The notes: generated by a model from the sequence alone, not told the origin. Positions 27,128 to 35,762 are shown, counted from the first letter of the stretch. The stretch is DNA of 64,000 nucleotides from Lachnospiraceae bacterium (GCA_902363825.1 CABJBK010000006.1:124001-188000); one strand, 5' to 3'. Program-made: numbers and translations.

Positions 27128-27157
27128 TTATCAATTTCTTAATTTTTACAAAACAAT

Positions 27158-27185
27158 TTGCAGGGCGCATAATTTGAAGTATAAT
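27158..27185 (+). promoter_or_regulatory. pncB promoter
   Basis: TTGCAG, 16 bases, TATAAT, about 70 bases before the pncB start; divergent from the DUF4190 promoter. Confidence 0.65.
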
Positions 27186-27226
27186 ACGTTTATACTGATT
27201 TTAAATCATTCGAACCATTCTATCAG

Positions 27227-27259
27227 AAAGGAGCGCACGTTCTCGTGCAGTAATTTATG
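27227..27259 (+). promoter_or_regulatory. pncB ribosome site separated from its start by a hairpin
   Basis: AAAGGAG ends 23 bases before the ATG, too far for normal initiation, with no nearer Shine-Dalgarno. Between them GCACG-TTCT-CGTGC can fold into a 5-bp hairpin, leaving about nine unpaired bases and so a normal effective spacing. Confidence 0.5.
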
Positions 27260-28708
27260 AGTACATTAAATCTGACTTTACTGACCGATCTCTATGAAAT
27301 GACCATGATGCAGGGCTATTTCAAATCCGCCAACCATGACGTTGCCGTTTTTGATGCCTTCTACCGCAAAAACCCGTGTGACGGGGGCTATGCGATATGC
27401 GCCGGCCTGGATCAGGTCATCGACTATATCAAAAACCTTCATTTCTCCGCGGAAGATATTTCCTATCTGCGGGGGCTTCATATTTTTGATGAGGATTTTC
27501 TTTCCTATCTGGAAAACTTCCGTTTTTCCGGTGATATCTACGCGATCCCGGAGGGCACGCTGATCTTTCCGCGCGAACCGCTCATAAAGGTCATCGCCCC
27601 GATCATGGAAGCGCAGTTAGTCGAGACCGCGATCTTAAATATCATAAACCACCAGAGCCTGATCGCCACAAAAGCCGCCCGTGTCTGCTACGCCGCCGGT
27701 TCTGACGGCGTCATGGAATTTGGTTTGAGACGCGCGCAGGGACCGGACTCCGGCACATACGGCGCAAGAGCTGCTGTGATCGGCGGCTGCAAGGGAACTT
27801 CAAACGTTCTCGCCGGACAGCTTTTTGACGTTCCGGTGCTCGGCACCCACGCACACAGCTGGATCATGAGTTTTCCGGATGAATACACCGCGTTTAAGAC
27901 CTACGCGAACCTCTATCCTTCGGCATGTATCCTGCTCGTGGACACCTACGACACCTTAAAATCCGGCGTTCCGCACGCGATCCGGGTATTTCGGGAGATG
28001 CGTGAAGCCGGCATTCCACTCACCTATTACGGGGTAAGGATTGACAGCGGCGATCTCGCCTATCTCTCCAAGCAGATCCGCAAAATGTTAGACGACGCGG
28101 GCTTCCCGGATGCCGTGATCTCCGCCTCCAACGATCTCGACGAATATCTGATCGAGAGCTTAAAGTTACAGGGCGCAGAGATCACCTCCTGGGGTGTCGG
28201 CACCAACCTGATCACCGCAAAGGACAATCCGGCCTTCGGCGGCGTTTACAAGATGGCTGCCATCCAAAAGGAAGACGGCAATTTTGTTCCAAAGATCAAG
28301 ATCTCCGAAAACTCCGAGAAGATCACGAATCCGGGCAACAAGACCATCTACCGTATTTACGATAAGGCAACCGGAAAGATCCGTGCCGACCTCATCTGCC
28401 TTGCCGATGAGACATTTGACGAGGCATGCGACATGAACCTCTTTGACCCGAATGAACCGTGGAAAAAGACAAGGATTGCCGGCGGCACCTACACCCTGCG
28501 CGAGCTTCTGGTTCCGGTATTTGAAAATGGCAAATGCGTCTATGACTCCCCGAAAGTCATGGATATTCAGGCTGCCTGCACAAAGGAAAAAGATACGATC
28601 TGGGATGAGACCAAGCGTTTTGTCAATCCGTCCCGTATCTATGTCGATCTTTCCGATAAGCTCTACCGCCTGAAACACGACCTGTTAAATGATATGAGTG
28701 AAAGCTGA
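27257..28708 (+). CDS. pncB: Nicotinate phosphoribosyltransferase
   Basis: Enzyme of NAD salvage that makes nicotinate mononucleotide from nicotinate and PRPP, 483 residues. Family signatures: LLTDLYEMTMMQGYF at the N-terminus, the phosphoribosyl-site region MEFGLRRAQGPDSG near residue 155, GTHAHSWIMSFPDE near residue 195 and the IDSGDLAYLSKQIRKMLDD segment near residue 260. Length fits the longer Gram-positive form. It has its own promoter and terminator and stands alone. A small hairpin appears to bridge its ribosome site and start codon. Confidence 0.93.
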   Translation: MSTLNLTLLTDLYEMTMMQGYFKSANHDVAVFDAFYRKNPCDGGYAICAGLDQVIDYIKNLHFSAEDISYLRGLHIFDEDFLSYLENFRFSGDIYAIPEGTLIFPREPLIKVIAPIMEAQLVETAILNIINHQSLIATKAARVCYAAGSDGVMEFGLRRAQGPDSGTYGARAAVIGGCKGTSNVLAGQLFDVPVLGTHAHSWIMSFPDEYTAFKTYANLYPSACILLVDTYDTLKSGVPHAIRVFREMREAGIPLTYYGVRIDSGDLAYLSKQIRKMLDDAGFPDAVISASNDLDEYLIESLKLQGAEITSWGVGTNLITAKDNPAFGGVYKMAAIQKEDGNFVPKIKISENSEKITNPGNKTIYRIYDKATGKIRADLICLADETFDEACDMNLFDPNEPWKKTRIAGGTYTLRELLVPVFENGKCVYDSPKVMDIQAACTKEKDTIWDETKRFVNPSRIYVDLSDKLYRLKHDLLNDMSES

Positions 28709-28724
28709 CCGCTATGCCGCCACT

Positions 28725-28782
28725 AAAAGACCGGGTACCCGGACGAACCTTTTTCCCGTTCGTCCGGATCCCCGGTCTTTTT
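28725..28782. terminator. Bidirectional terminator
   Basis: Long stem AAAAGACCGGG-CCGGACGAAC with its complement, interrupted by three-base internal loops, with a T-tract on the plus strand. It lies between the convergent pncB and glycosyltransferase genes. Confidence 0.9.
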
Positions 28783-28787
28783 CTTAC

Positions 28788-29804
28788 TTAATTAAATCCC
28801 ACGACCTTCTGCGTGATCTTATATGCCGCAATGGATATCTTGCGTCCGCCTCTGCCCGGCAGATTCGTGGACTGTCCTAAAATTCCGTTGCGCAGATGAT
28901 GAAACAGTCTTAAATCCTTCCGCTTGATGTATCCCCACAGTTCGCGCTTTTTCTCCAGATTTTCATCTGTCCCGGAACGGATACACATGACGGTAGAAAT
29001 GACCGTGATGATCTCAAGGTAATTAAACATATACCCCCGCAGTTTGCGGTTCGTGATCTTCCAGAGATCAAATTCGTCCACCATCAGCTTGTTCACCTTG
29101 ATCTGCTGATCGATCCGCCCGATCATGACCTTTTCATTGACGGACTGGTCCTCCCTTCCGATAAAATAACGGTAAAAATCCACATCGAGATAGTACATCG
29201 TGTTTACCGACGGGAGCGGCTTGTATACAAAAATGTTATCCACATAAAACGTATGCTCCGGCAGCTGTAATCCACACTCCCTGAGCAGTTTGGTACGGTA
29301 AATGACCGAATGCATCAGCAGATACTTTCCTTTGGTAAAACGTCTGATATCGCTCCAGGTAAAGATCTCATTCTGCGGAAGCTGCTTGGTGTAACGCATG
29401 ACCTTTTTGTGCTTCGCGCCCTGCTTTTCATACACAAAATTGCTGATAAACATATCAAGCGTCCTGCTGCCGCCAACGATCTCCTTTAATTTGTCCAAAA
29501 TCTGATGATAGGCATCTTCATCCACCCAGTCATCACTGTCAACTACCTTAAAATAAAGTCCGGTCGCATTGGCGATCCCGGTATTGACCGCACCGCCATG
29601 TCCCGCGTTCTCCTGATGGATCGCTCTTACGATGGTCGGATACTTCTTCTCATATGCGTCCGCGATCTCCGCTGTCGCGTCCTTCGACCCGTCATCCACG
29701 ATAAGGATCTCCACATCCTCTCCGCCCTTCAACAGGGAATTCACGCATTTTTCCATATAATCCTGTGAGTTATAACACGGAACCGCAATCGATAATATCT
29801 TCAT
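28788..29804 (-). CDS. Family 2 glycosyltransferase
   Basis: A 338-residue GT-A fold enzyme. It starts KILSIAVPCYNSQDYMEKCV, has the nucleotide-binding LIVDDGSKDATAEIA near residue 35 and the metal-binding DSDDW near residue 92. The C-terminal ~130 residues (RYFIGREDQSVNEKVMIGRI and a basic tail) resemble clostridial GT2 enzymes that decorate surface glycans or lipids. No transmembrane helix is evident. Sugar donor and acceptor cannot be told, and no glycan cluster surrounds it. It has its own sigma-A promoter. Confidence 0.88.
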   Translation of the reverse strand: MKILSIAVPCYNSQDYMEKCVNSLLKGGEDVEILIVDDGSKDATAEIADAYEKKYPTIVRAIHQENAGHGGAVNTGIANATGLYFKVVDSDDWVDEDAYHQILDKLKEIVGGSRTLDMFISNFVYEKQGAKHKKVMRYTKQLPQNEIFTWSDIRRFTKGKYLLMHSVIYRTKLLRECGLQLPEHTFYVDNIFVYKPLPSVNTMYYLDVDFYRYFIGREDQSVNEKVMIGRIDQQIKVNKLMVDEFDLWKITNRKLRGYMFNYLEIITVISTVMCIRSGTDENLEKKRELWGYIKRKDLRLFHHLRNGILGQSTNLPGRGGRKISIAAYKITQKVVGFN

Positions 29805-29869
29805 TTATCTGCTCCTTAGTTTCTATTTTATTTTATCTTGTCTTACTTACTTATGTCTCTTACTCTTCC

Positions 29870-29897
29870 ATTATACACAGACCTGTCGCAATCTCAA
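29870..29897 (-). promoter_or_regulatory. Promoter of the glycosyltransferase gene
   Basis: TTGAGA, 16 bases, TATAAT, about 65 bases before the start codon. Confidence 0.6.
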
Positions 29898-29898
29898 A

Positions 29899-30159
29899 AC
29901 TATTTTTTCTTATAAATTTCTTAACAGCTTCCCATTTGTTCATATTTTATTTACACAAATATCATAAACTCAACATACCCTCTTCATATCTTCCAGATAT
30001 AGTAAGAGCATAGAAAAAAAGCCGAATGATATGACATCATTTATACTTTTTCATAGACCTTGCATTGATATGCAAGGTTCCTCCCAAAAATAATGAGTTG
30101 CTTTTTCATACATAATTCTTTTCATAGGAAAGAGGTCGCCGCTTTGGCGATCTTTTTTA
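29899..30159. other. AT-rich intergenic stretch with hairpins
   Basis: No open frame with a ribosome site is seen on either strand. It holds a perfect 7-bp hairpin CCTTGCA / TGCAAGG (30058-30077), a weak minus-strand hairpin ATGATGTCATATCATT followed by T's near 30022-30042, and the plus-strand terminator-like hairpin at 30133-30158. The glycosyltransferase promoter lies just outside. Confidence 0.5.
30133..30158 (+). terminator. Terminator-like hairpin
   Basis: An 8-bp stem AGGTCGCC / GGCGATCT (one G-T pair) with a 5-base loop and six T's in the plus direction. In the minus direction it sits at the mutY stop but has only a poor T-tract. Confidence 0.55.
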
Positions 30160-31257
30160 TTACTGATCCGTATCCGCCGAAAAGCGGTCATTTCCGAGCC
30201 GCAGGTTCATGTACTTTGTATATGCCGCAAATGCCGCCGGGATCGGATAGCGCTTCTCTGAGTCCTCCACTTCCACAAAAAGCAGACCGGACTGTTCCGT
30301 CTCAAGTTCCGACACCCGAACCATATATCCGGTCATATGCCATTCGATATGCGAAAAAATATGCTTGGCATCCTCAAGCTTTTCGATGTGTACCGGCACA
30401 AGATCCTGCTCCCGCACATAGGAAAGCACTTCTTCCTCGCTCAGATGCCCCGCAAGATTTGGAAATTCATAAAGTCCCGCGAGCAGTCCCTTTGCCCCGC
30501 GCTTGTGGAGCACGATCCGCTCTCCGTCACGGATGATAAGAACCGTCTTCTCCTCGATCCGGCGCGGCTTTGCCCTGGATTTCACCGGAAGCGTCTGCCA
30601 GATGCCCTGCTTTCTTGCTTCACAGAAGCTCTCCCACGGACACTGCGCGCAGTGCGGCTCTCCGTTTGGCAGACAGACCGTCGCTCCAAGCTCCATTAAC
30701 GCCTGGTTGAACGCGCCCGCCGCGTCTTTGGGGATCACAGCGAGCAGTTCCTTTTCCACTCTGCTTTTTACACTCTGTTTCATGATATCCGAATCGTCCG
30801 CCGTCACCCGCATGATAACCCGCAGCACATTCCCGTCCACCGCCGGGACCGGGATCCCGTAGGCGATCGACGCGACCGCGCCCGCCGTATAGGATCCGAT
30901 CCCTTTTAATGTAAGAAGCTTTTCATAATCCGCTGGCAGTCTGCCGTCATACTCCTCCATCACCGTGCGCGCCGCCGTCTGCATATTGCGCACACGGTTG
31001 TAATAGCCAAGCCCTTCCCAGAGCTTTAACAGCCGCTCCTCACTGCACGCCGCGAGCGCCGCCACATCCGGCAGCTCCTTCGTAAATCGCTCAAAATATG
31101 GTTTTACCGCTTCCACCCTGGTCTGCTGCAGCATGATCTCCGACACCCAGACACGATACGGCGTCGGCTCCTCCCGCCACGGCAGGACTCTCGCATGCCC
31201 GGCAAACCAGGACAGCAGCGGTTTTTCGATCTGCTTTAAATCAAATTCCTGTCTCAT
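30160..31257 (-). CDS. mutY: A/G-specific adenine glycosylase
   Basis: Base-excision repair enzyme that removes adenine opposite 8-oxoguanine. The HhH-GPD domain shows VWVSEIMLQQTRVEAVKPYF with the catalytic-region Glu, the helix-hairpin-helix LLTLKGIGSYTAGAVASIAYG and the catalytic Asp in VPAVDGNVLRVIMR. The [4Fe-4S] ligands are in CLPNGEPHCAQCPWESFC. A NUDIX-like C-terminal domain (LVIIRDGERIVLHKRGAKGL, as VLIIRDGE) recognises 8-oxoG. The start MRQEFDLKQ (365 residues) follows AGAAGGA; a 14-codon longer form has no ribosome site. It is a single gene. Confidence 0.93.
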   Translation of the reverse strand: MRQEFDLKQIEKPLLSWFAGHARVLPWREEPTPYRVWVSEIMLQQTRVEAVKPYFERFTKELPDVAALAACSEERLLKLWEGLGYYNRVRNMQTAARTVMEEYDGRLPADYEKLLTLKGIGSYTAGAVASIAYGIPVPAVDGNVLRVIMRVTADDSDIMKQSVKSRVEKELLAVIPKDAAGAFNQALMELGATVCLPNGEPHCAQCPWESFCEARKQGIWQTLPVKSRAKPRRIEEKTVLIIRDGERIVLHKRGAKGLLAGLYEFPNLAGHLSEEEVLSYVREQDLVPVHIEKLEDAKHIFSHIEWHMTGYMVRVSELETEQSGLLFVEVEDSEKRYPIPAAFAAYTKYMNLRLGNDRFSADTDQ

Positions 31258-31359
31258 TGTTTCCTTCTTAAATCTTTCTTCCTCGTTCTTTTTTGTCATT
31301 ATACTACACTTTTCCTCTTCCTACTATACAAAAAACCCGGTAAAGTATGGCAAAAGAGA

Positions 31360-31388
31360 TTGACAAAAGTTTATCAAAGTTATAAGAT
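31360..31388 (+). promoter_or_regulatory. crt promoter
   Basis: TTGACA, 17 bases, TAAGAT, about 60 bases before the crotonase start and its AGGAGG site. Confidence 0.6.
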
Positions 31389-31451
31389 GAATTTATATAA
31401 ACTTGGTCACAAAAACCGAACGAAATCAAAATTTTTTAGGAGGTTTCTACA

Positions 31452-32231
31452 ATGAACAATTTAACATTAGACGTTGAAAACGAAGTTGCAGTCCTTACGA
31501 TCAACAGACCGAAGGCACTTAACGCTCTGAACTCTGAAACATTAGACGAGCTCACCGAAGTACTTACCGAGATCGAAGGCAGAGACGACATCAAAGTCGT
31601 AATCTTAACAGGTGCAGGCGAAAAATCTTTCGTAGCCGGCGCTGATATCTCTGAAATGATCAACTTTACCGCTCCGGAAGCAAGAGCTTTCGGTATCCGC
31701 GCATCTGTTCCGTTCTTCAAACTGCAGAACATGCGTCAGGTAACGATCGCAGCTGTAAACGGATTCGCACTTGGTGGTGGATGTGAGATCTCCATGGCAT
31801 GTGATATCCGTATCGCTTCTGACAACGCCGTTTTCGGTCAGCCGGAATGTGGACTTGGTATCATCCCAGGATTCGGTGGTACACAGAGACTTGCACGTTT
31901 AGTTGGTATGGGCAGAGCAAAAGAGATCATCTTTACCTGCAGCAACATCGATGCAGCAGAAGCTTACCGCATCGGTCTTGTAAACAAAGTAGTTCCGCAG
32001 GCAGAGCTTATGGATACTGCTAAGAAGATGGCTTCCAAGATCCTTCGTAACGGCAGCTATGCTGTTGCTGTTGCAAAAGCAGCGATCAACAACGGTTACG
32101 ATATGGACATCAAGAACGCTGTTGAAATGGAAGCAAATCTGTTCGGTGTTGTAAACGATACACACGACAAAAAAGAAGGCATGAGCGCTTTCTTAGAGAA
32201 GAGAAAAGAAAAGAACTTCACAGATTTCTAA
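31452..32231 (+). CDS. crt: 3-hydroxybutyryl-CoA dehydratase (crotonase)
   Basis: Enoyl-CoA hydratase family enzyme, 259 residues, that in butyrate-forming Clostridia dehydrates 3-hydroxybutyryl-CoA to crotonyl-CoA. It closely follows the clostridial Crt pattern: VAVLTINRPKALNALN, the oxyanion-hole segments KSFVAGADISEM and AVNGFALGGGCEISMACDI, and the two catalytic glutamates E112 and E132 (GQPECGLG). Codon choice looks strongly biased, as in highly expressed genes. It has AGGAGG and its own promoter and terminator, so it stands apart from any thl/hbd/bcd/etf cluster, none of which is in the window. Confidence 0.88.
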   Translation: MNNLTLDVENEVAVLTINRPKALNALNSETLDELTEVLTEIEGRDDIKVVILTGAGEKSFVAGADISEMINFTAPEARAFGIRASVPFFKLQNMRQVTIAAVNGFALGGGCEISMACDIRIASDNAVFGQPECGLGIIPGFGGTQRLARLVGMGRAKEIIFTCSNIDAAEAYRIGLVNKVVPQAELMDTAKKMASKILRNGSYAVAVAKAAINNGYDMDIKNAVEMEANLFGVVNDTHDKKEGMSAFLEKRKEKNFTDF

Positions 32232-32260
32232 ATCGAAGAAAACTTCACAATAAGGATACA

Positions 32261-32294
32261 AAGGACCGCTTGCTTTTTGCTGGCGGTTCTTTTA
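32261..32294 (+). terminator. Terminator between crt and proC
   Basis: Stem AAGGACCGC / GCGGTTCTT with a ~13-base loop, followed by T's. Read-through into proC is possible. Confidence 0.65.
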
Positions 32295-32325
32295 CAATTA
32301 TTTTTAAATAAGGAGGAAATTGTTC

Positions 32326-33135
32326 ATGTTAGAAAAAACCATTGGATTTATCGGATGTGGAAATATGGGAAGCGCCATGATCGGCGGTATCACAGGCTCC
32401 GGTCTGGTGCCGGCATCAAAAGTCATCGCGAGTGCCCATACCTCTGCTACCGTAGAAAAGATAAAGGATCAGTTTGGAATCCGCACCACGTTAGACAACC
32501 AAACAGTCGCCAAAGAGGCAGACATCTTATTCCTTGCTGTCAAACCTTATCTCTATGCGGAAGTGATAAAGGAAATCAAAGATGTGGTTTCCGAAGACGC
32601 CGTGATCGTAGCGATCGCCGCCGGACAGTCCATCGAAAAGATCGAGGGCTGTTTCGGACATCCGGTGAAACTTGTGCGCTCCATGCCAAACACCCCTGCC
32701 ATGGTCTTAGAGGCAATGTCCGCACTCACACCGAATGACAATGTGACACCGGAAGAACTCGATACGGTCATCTCCATTTTCAACAGTTTCGGAAAATGCG
32801 AGGTCGTCCCGGAAACACTGATGGATGCCGTGACCGGAGTCAGCGGATCCTCCCCTGCCTATGTCTATATGTTCATTGAGGCGATGGCTGACGCCGCTGT
32901 ATGGGACGGCATGCCACGCGCACAGGCTTACAAATTCGCCGCACAGTCTGTCCTCGGCGCAGCAAAGATGGTGCTTGAGACCGGCAAACATCCGGGTGAA
33001 TTAAAGGATGCCGTATGCTCCCCGGGCGGAACCACGATCGCCGCAGTCGCAGCCCTGGAAAAACAGAATCTGCGCAGCACGGTCATGAACGCACAGCACG
33101 CATGCACGGAAAAATCAAAAGAAATGAGCAAATAA
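32326..33135 (+). CDS. proC: Pyrroline-5-carboxylate reductase
   Basis: NAD(P)H-dependent enzyme for the last step of proline synthesis, 269 residues. The Rossmann motif is GFIGCGNMGSAMIGG at the N-terminus, VRSMPNTPAMVLEAM lies near residue 117, and the C-terminal signature covers VTGVSGSSPAYVYMFIEAMAD through PGELKDAVCSPGGTTIAAV. ATG at 32326 is nine bases after AGGAGG; a TTG two codons earlier is too close. No proA/proB nearby. Confidence 0.94.
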   Translation: MLEKTIGFIGCGNMGSAMIGGITGSGLVPASKVIASAHTSATVEKIKDQFGIRTTLDNQTVAKEADILFLAVKPYLYAEVIKEIKDVVSEDAVIVAIAAGQSIEKIEGCFGHPVKLVRSMPNTPAMVLEAMSALTPNDNVTPEELDTVISIFNSFGKCEVVPETLMDAVTGVSGSSPAYVYMFIEAMADAAVWDGMPRAQAYKFAAQSVLGAAKMVLETGKHPGELKDAVCSPGGTTIAAVAALEKQNLRSTVMNAQHACTEKSKEMSK

Positions 33136-33176
33136 TCTGATATAAAGTCAGATGTTACCAGAATGGAGGTTATACT

Positions 33177-34490
33177 ATGTGGGCTGAAACAAGTGTATTT
33201 TACCAGATCTATCCGCTCGGCTTTTGCGGCGCGCCGTTTGAAAATGACGGTGTTCCAAAAAACCGTATCGCAAAGGTCGATGACTGGATCCCCCATATCC
33301 AAAAACTTGGCGCGAACGCGATCTATTTTTCCCCGGTCTTTGAATCCGATACGCACGGCTATAACACCAGGGATTACAAAAAGATCGATGTGCGCCTCGG
33401 CACCAACGAGGACTTTAAGGCAGTCTGCGACCATCTGCATGACGCTGGGATCAAAGTCGTCTTAGACGGTGTCTTTAACCATGTGGGACGCGGATTTTTC
33501 GGTTTTCAGGATGTATTAAAAAACCGTGAGAACTCTCCGTATAAAGACTGGTTTTTCATCCATTTTGACGGAAATTCCAACTACAACGACGGACTCTGGT
33601 ATGAGGGCTGGGAGGGCAACTTTGATCTGGTCAAATTAAATCTTCGGAATGAAGAGGTAATTTCCTATCTTTTTTCCTGTATCGAATACTGGATCTCCTA
33701 TTTTGATATAGACGGGCTTAGGTTAGATGTGGCTTACTGCCTGGATCATGATTTCTTACGGCGGCTGCGTGCCTTCTGTGATTCCAAGAAGCAGGATTTT
33801 TTCCTGGTCGGAGAAACTCTGCACGGCGATTACAACCAGATCATGAACGACGCAATGCTGCACTCCGTGACAAACTATGAGTGCTACAAGGGGCTTTATT
33901 CCAGCTTTAACTGCATGAACATGTTCGAGATCAACCACTCCCTGCTCCGCCAGTTCGGACCGGAAGACTGGACACTCTACAAGGGAAAACATCTGCTCAG
34001 TTTTGTCGATAACCATGATGTCACCCGCGTGGCAAGTATCTTAAACAACGAAAAACATCTGCCGCTCATCTATGCGCTGATGTTTTGCATGCCGGGCATC
34101 CCATGTGTCTACTACGGCAGCGAATGGGGGGCAAAGGCAAGAAAAGAGGACGGTGATCCGGCACTTCGCGCCTGCTTTGACGCACCGGTGGAAAATGAGC
34201 TGACCACTTACATCTCCCGGCTCGCCGCGATCAAGAAAGCGTCTGACGCTCTAAATTACGGAAACTTCCGCTCCGTCCTGCTCACCAACAAGCAGTGCAT
34301 CTTCGAGCGGAAAACCGGTTCAGAGCGCGTCCTGCTTGCGCTGAATGCGGATGAAGCTCCGTTTGATGCGCATTTCGATGCCGGCTGTGGGCGTGCCGAA
34401 GAACTGATCTCGCAGACCACACACGATTTTGGCGGCGGCACCACGCTTGCCCCTTACACGGCTTATATCTGGAAAATGGAAACTGTATAA
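33177..34490 (+). CDS. GH13 alpha-amylase family hydrolase
   Basis: A 437-residue (beta/alpha)8-barrel enzyme of the alpha-amylase clan without a signal peptide, so probably cytosolic. Conserved regions: DGVFNHVG (residues 97-104), GLRLDVA with nucleophile D184, VGETLHG with acid/base E213, and FVDNHDVTR with D278. The short length and lack of N-terminal carbohydrate modules suggest a maltodextrin- or neopullulanase-type enzyme acting on imported oligosaccharides. The ribosome site GGAGG precedes the ATG. It may work with glgP on intracellular alpha-glucans. Exact linkage specificity is not readable. Confidence 0.88.
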   Translation: MWAETSVFYQIYPLGFCGAPFENDGVPKNRIAKVDDWIPHIQKLGANAIYFSPVFESDTHGYNTRDYKKIDVRLGTNEDFKAVCDHLHDAGIKVVLDGVFNHVGRGFFGFQDVLKNRENSPYKDWFFIHFDGNSNYNDGLWYEGWEGNFDLVKLNLRNEEVISYLFSCIEYWISYFDIDGLRLDVAYCLDHDFLRRLRAFCDSKKQDFFLVGETLHGDYNQIMNDAMLHSVTNYECYKGLYSSFNCMNMFEINHSLLRQFGPEDWTLYKGKHLLSFVDNHDVTRVASILNNEKHLPLIYALMFCMPGIPCVYYGSEWGAKARKEDGDPALRACFDAPVENELTTYISRLAAIKKASDALNYGNFRSVLLTNKQCIFERKTGSERVLLALNADEAPFDAHFDAGCGRAEELISQTTHDFGGGTTLAPYTAYIWKMETV

Positions 34491-34496
34491 CAATGA

Positions 34497-34533
34497 AAAG
34501 AGCGGAGACGTTTTAAAAACGCCTCCGCTTTTT
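34497..34533. terminator. Bidirectional terminator
   Basis: Stem AAAAGAGCGGAG-CGTTTT with its complement, and a T-tract. It closes the GH13 gene and the opposing minus-strand unit. Confidence 0.88.
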
Positions 34534-34551
34534 CCCGGCTGTCCGCTCCTG

Positions 34552-34944
34552 CTACCACTCGCAGAGCACCTCATCATAAAGACAGTCTAAAAACCGCTTT
34601 ACCAGTTTTTCCATATTATCAAAATAGATCTCTGTCACACTGTTATCAAACGACAGTTCATTGCCGATCTCCGCGATCACATCCGCGATATCCTGGTTTA
34701 AAGCGTCCACCGCATTTTCCACGATCTCCTCAAACGCGCAGTACGCGTCACTGGTCAGATACAGGATGTAATTTTCCTTCTTGATCCTGCCTTTCGCCTG
34801 ATACTCTTCGGTAAACAGATCTCTGCCGTACTCTGCGGCCACTTCCTCGAAATCATTTTTTACTGTTTTATATTCCACCGGCACATAATTTTCCTCGAAA
34901 AATTTTTCAAAGGATGCCTTATCCTGTGGTGTATTCTCCTTCAT
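34552..34944 (-). CDS. Hypothetical acidic protein downstream of mecA
   Basis: A 130-residue acidic, soluble protein starting MKENTPQDKASF. It is helical in outlook, with segments FEKFFEENYVPVEYKTVKND, NYILYLTSDAYCAFEEIVEN and IYFDNMEKLVKRFLDCLYDE. No signal peptide, membrane helix or recognised domain. The ATG at 34944 follows GGAG by six bases; a TTG four codons earlier is less likely. It starts 19 bases after the mecA stop, so it is co-transcribed and could concern the same proteolytic adaptor pathway, which is only a guess from position. Confidence 0.7.
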   Translation of the reverse strand: MKENTPQDKASFEKFFEENYVPVEYKTVKNDFEEVAAEYGRDLFTEEYQAKGRIKKENYILYLTSDAYCAFEEIVENAVDALNQDIADVIAEIGNELSFDNSVTEIYFDNMEKLVKRFLDCLYDEVLCEW

Positions 34945-34963
34945 GTTGTTCTCCAATCTTTTG

Positions 34964-35659
34964 TTATAGGCTGTGAAGCTGCTGGACGGCCTGCTTCTTT
35001 AAGAGCAGTGTCCCATGCTCCTCAAGATATGCCTTCATCCTTCCGTCCGAGTAGATCGCCTCCGCGAAATCGAGCGATGCACCGAGCAGCTTACAGAACT
35101 CTGCATCCGTCAGCGGCTCTTTTTCCAGCAGCAGATAAAACCGTTCATTGCCCGCAAGTTTATACAGGCTGCTTTTTACCACATCCCCGCAGATCACACC
35201 GGCGCAGAAGCGCATGACATGATCCAGTGACAAAAACTCCAGCTCATAGATATCGCGATCCAGCCGTCCGCCCTCGCGGATCAGATCCTCAATACTCTTT
35301 TCCGCTTTCTCTGCCGGCTTCTCTGTCTCCGGCTGTCCCGCCGTCTGGTTCGTAACCTCTTTTAAGACCTCCACCGCAGAGCGCAGATTTTTTATCATCT
35401 CCATGATATTCTGCTCCTGCTTCTCGGAAAGCGTCAGAGCAAGCATCCGGTTATCCAAGACCGCAACCTGCACGGAAACCGGGCCGCCCTGCACCCGGTA
35501 ATCCACTTCCTGTTCCGCCATGGCGATGACCCTGCGGACAAATTCTTCTGTTTTTCCCTTATTATTAAAAAAATCATCCAGCACAAGTCCGTTCTCGCTG
35601 AGTTCCTCCTCCGAGATCAGACAGCGCACGGTTTCTGTATCAATCCTCTTAAATTTCAT
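34964..35659 (-). CDS. mecA: Adaptor protein MecA
   Basis: MecA-family adaptor, 231 residues, that delivers substrates to the ClpC/ClpP protease. The N-terminal domain is MKFKRIDTETVRCLISEEEL through NGLVLDDFF, a Glu/Lys-rich linker sits near residues 105-125, and the ClpC-binding C-terminal domain includes YELEFLSLDHVMRFCAGV. The chosen start follows AGGAAGTGATGAC; the 13-codon longer frame is not supported. It is divergent from the Y-family polymerase gene. ClpP is encoded at 49 kb; ClpC is not in the window. Confidence 0.85.
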   Translation of the reverse strand: MKFKRIDTETVRCLISEEELSENGLVLDDFFNNKGKTEEFVRRVIAMAEQEVDYRVQGGPVSVQVAVLDNRMLALTLSEKQEQNIMEMIKNLRSAVEVLKEVTNQTAGQPETEKPAEKAEKSIEDLIREGGRLDRDIYELEFLSLDHVMRFCAGVICGDVVKSSLYKLAGNERFYLLLEKEPLTDAEFCKLLGASLDFAEAIYSDGRMKAYLEEHGTLLLKKQAVQQLHSL

Positions 35660-35710
35660 GTCATCACTTCCTGTAAAAACAAAAAAACGTTTCCCCATAT
35701 CCTATCCATT

Positions 35711-35739
35711 ACTATACAATAAAATGAAAATTAATTCAA
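35711..35739 (-). promoter_or_regulatory. mecA promoter
   Basis: TTGAAT, 17 bases, TATAGT, about 50 bases before the mecA start. Confidence 0.55.
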
Positions 35740-35750
35740 TCAATTTTTGC

Positions 35751-35762
35751 AAACATATGTTC
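35751..35762 (+). promoter_or_regulatory. LexA-box-like operator
   Basis: AAACATATGTTC matches 11 of 12 positions of the Gram-positive LexA core GAACATATGTTC and overlaps the -35 of the polymerase promoter, a position expected for SOS repression. Confidence 0.6.

Noticed and set aside
30093..30536. 147-codon plus-strand ORF across the mutY 3' end
   Set aside because: It is antisense to conserved MutY sequence and has no ribosome site.
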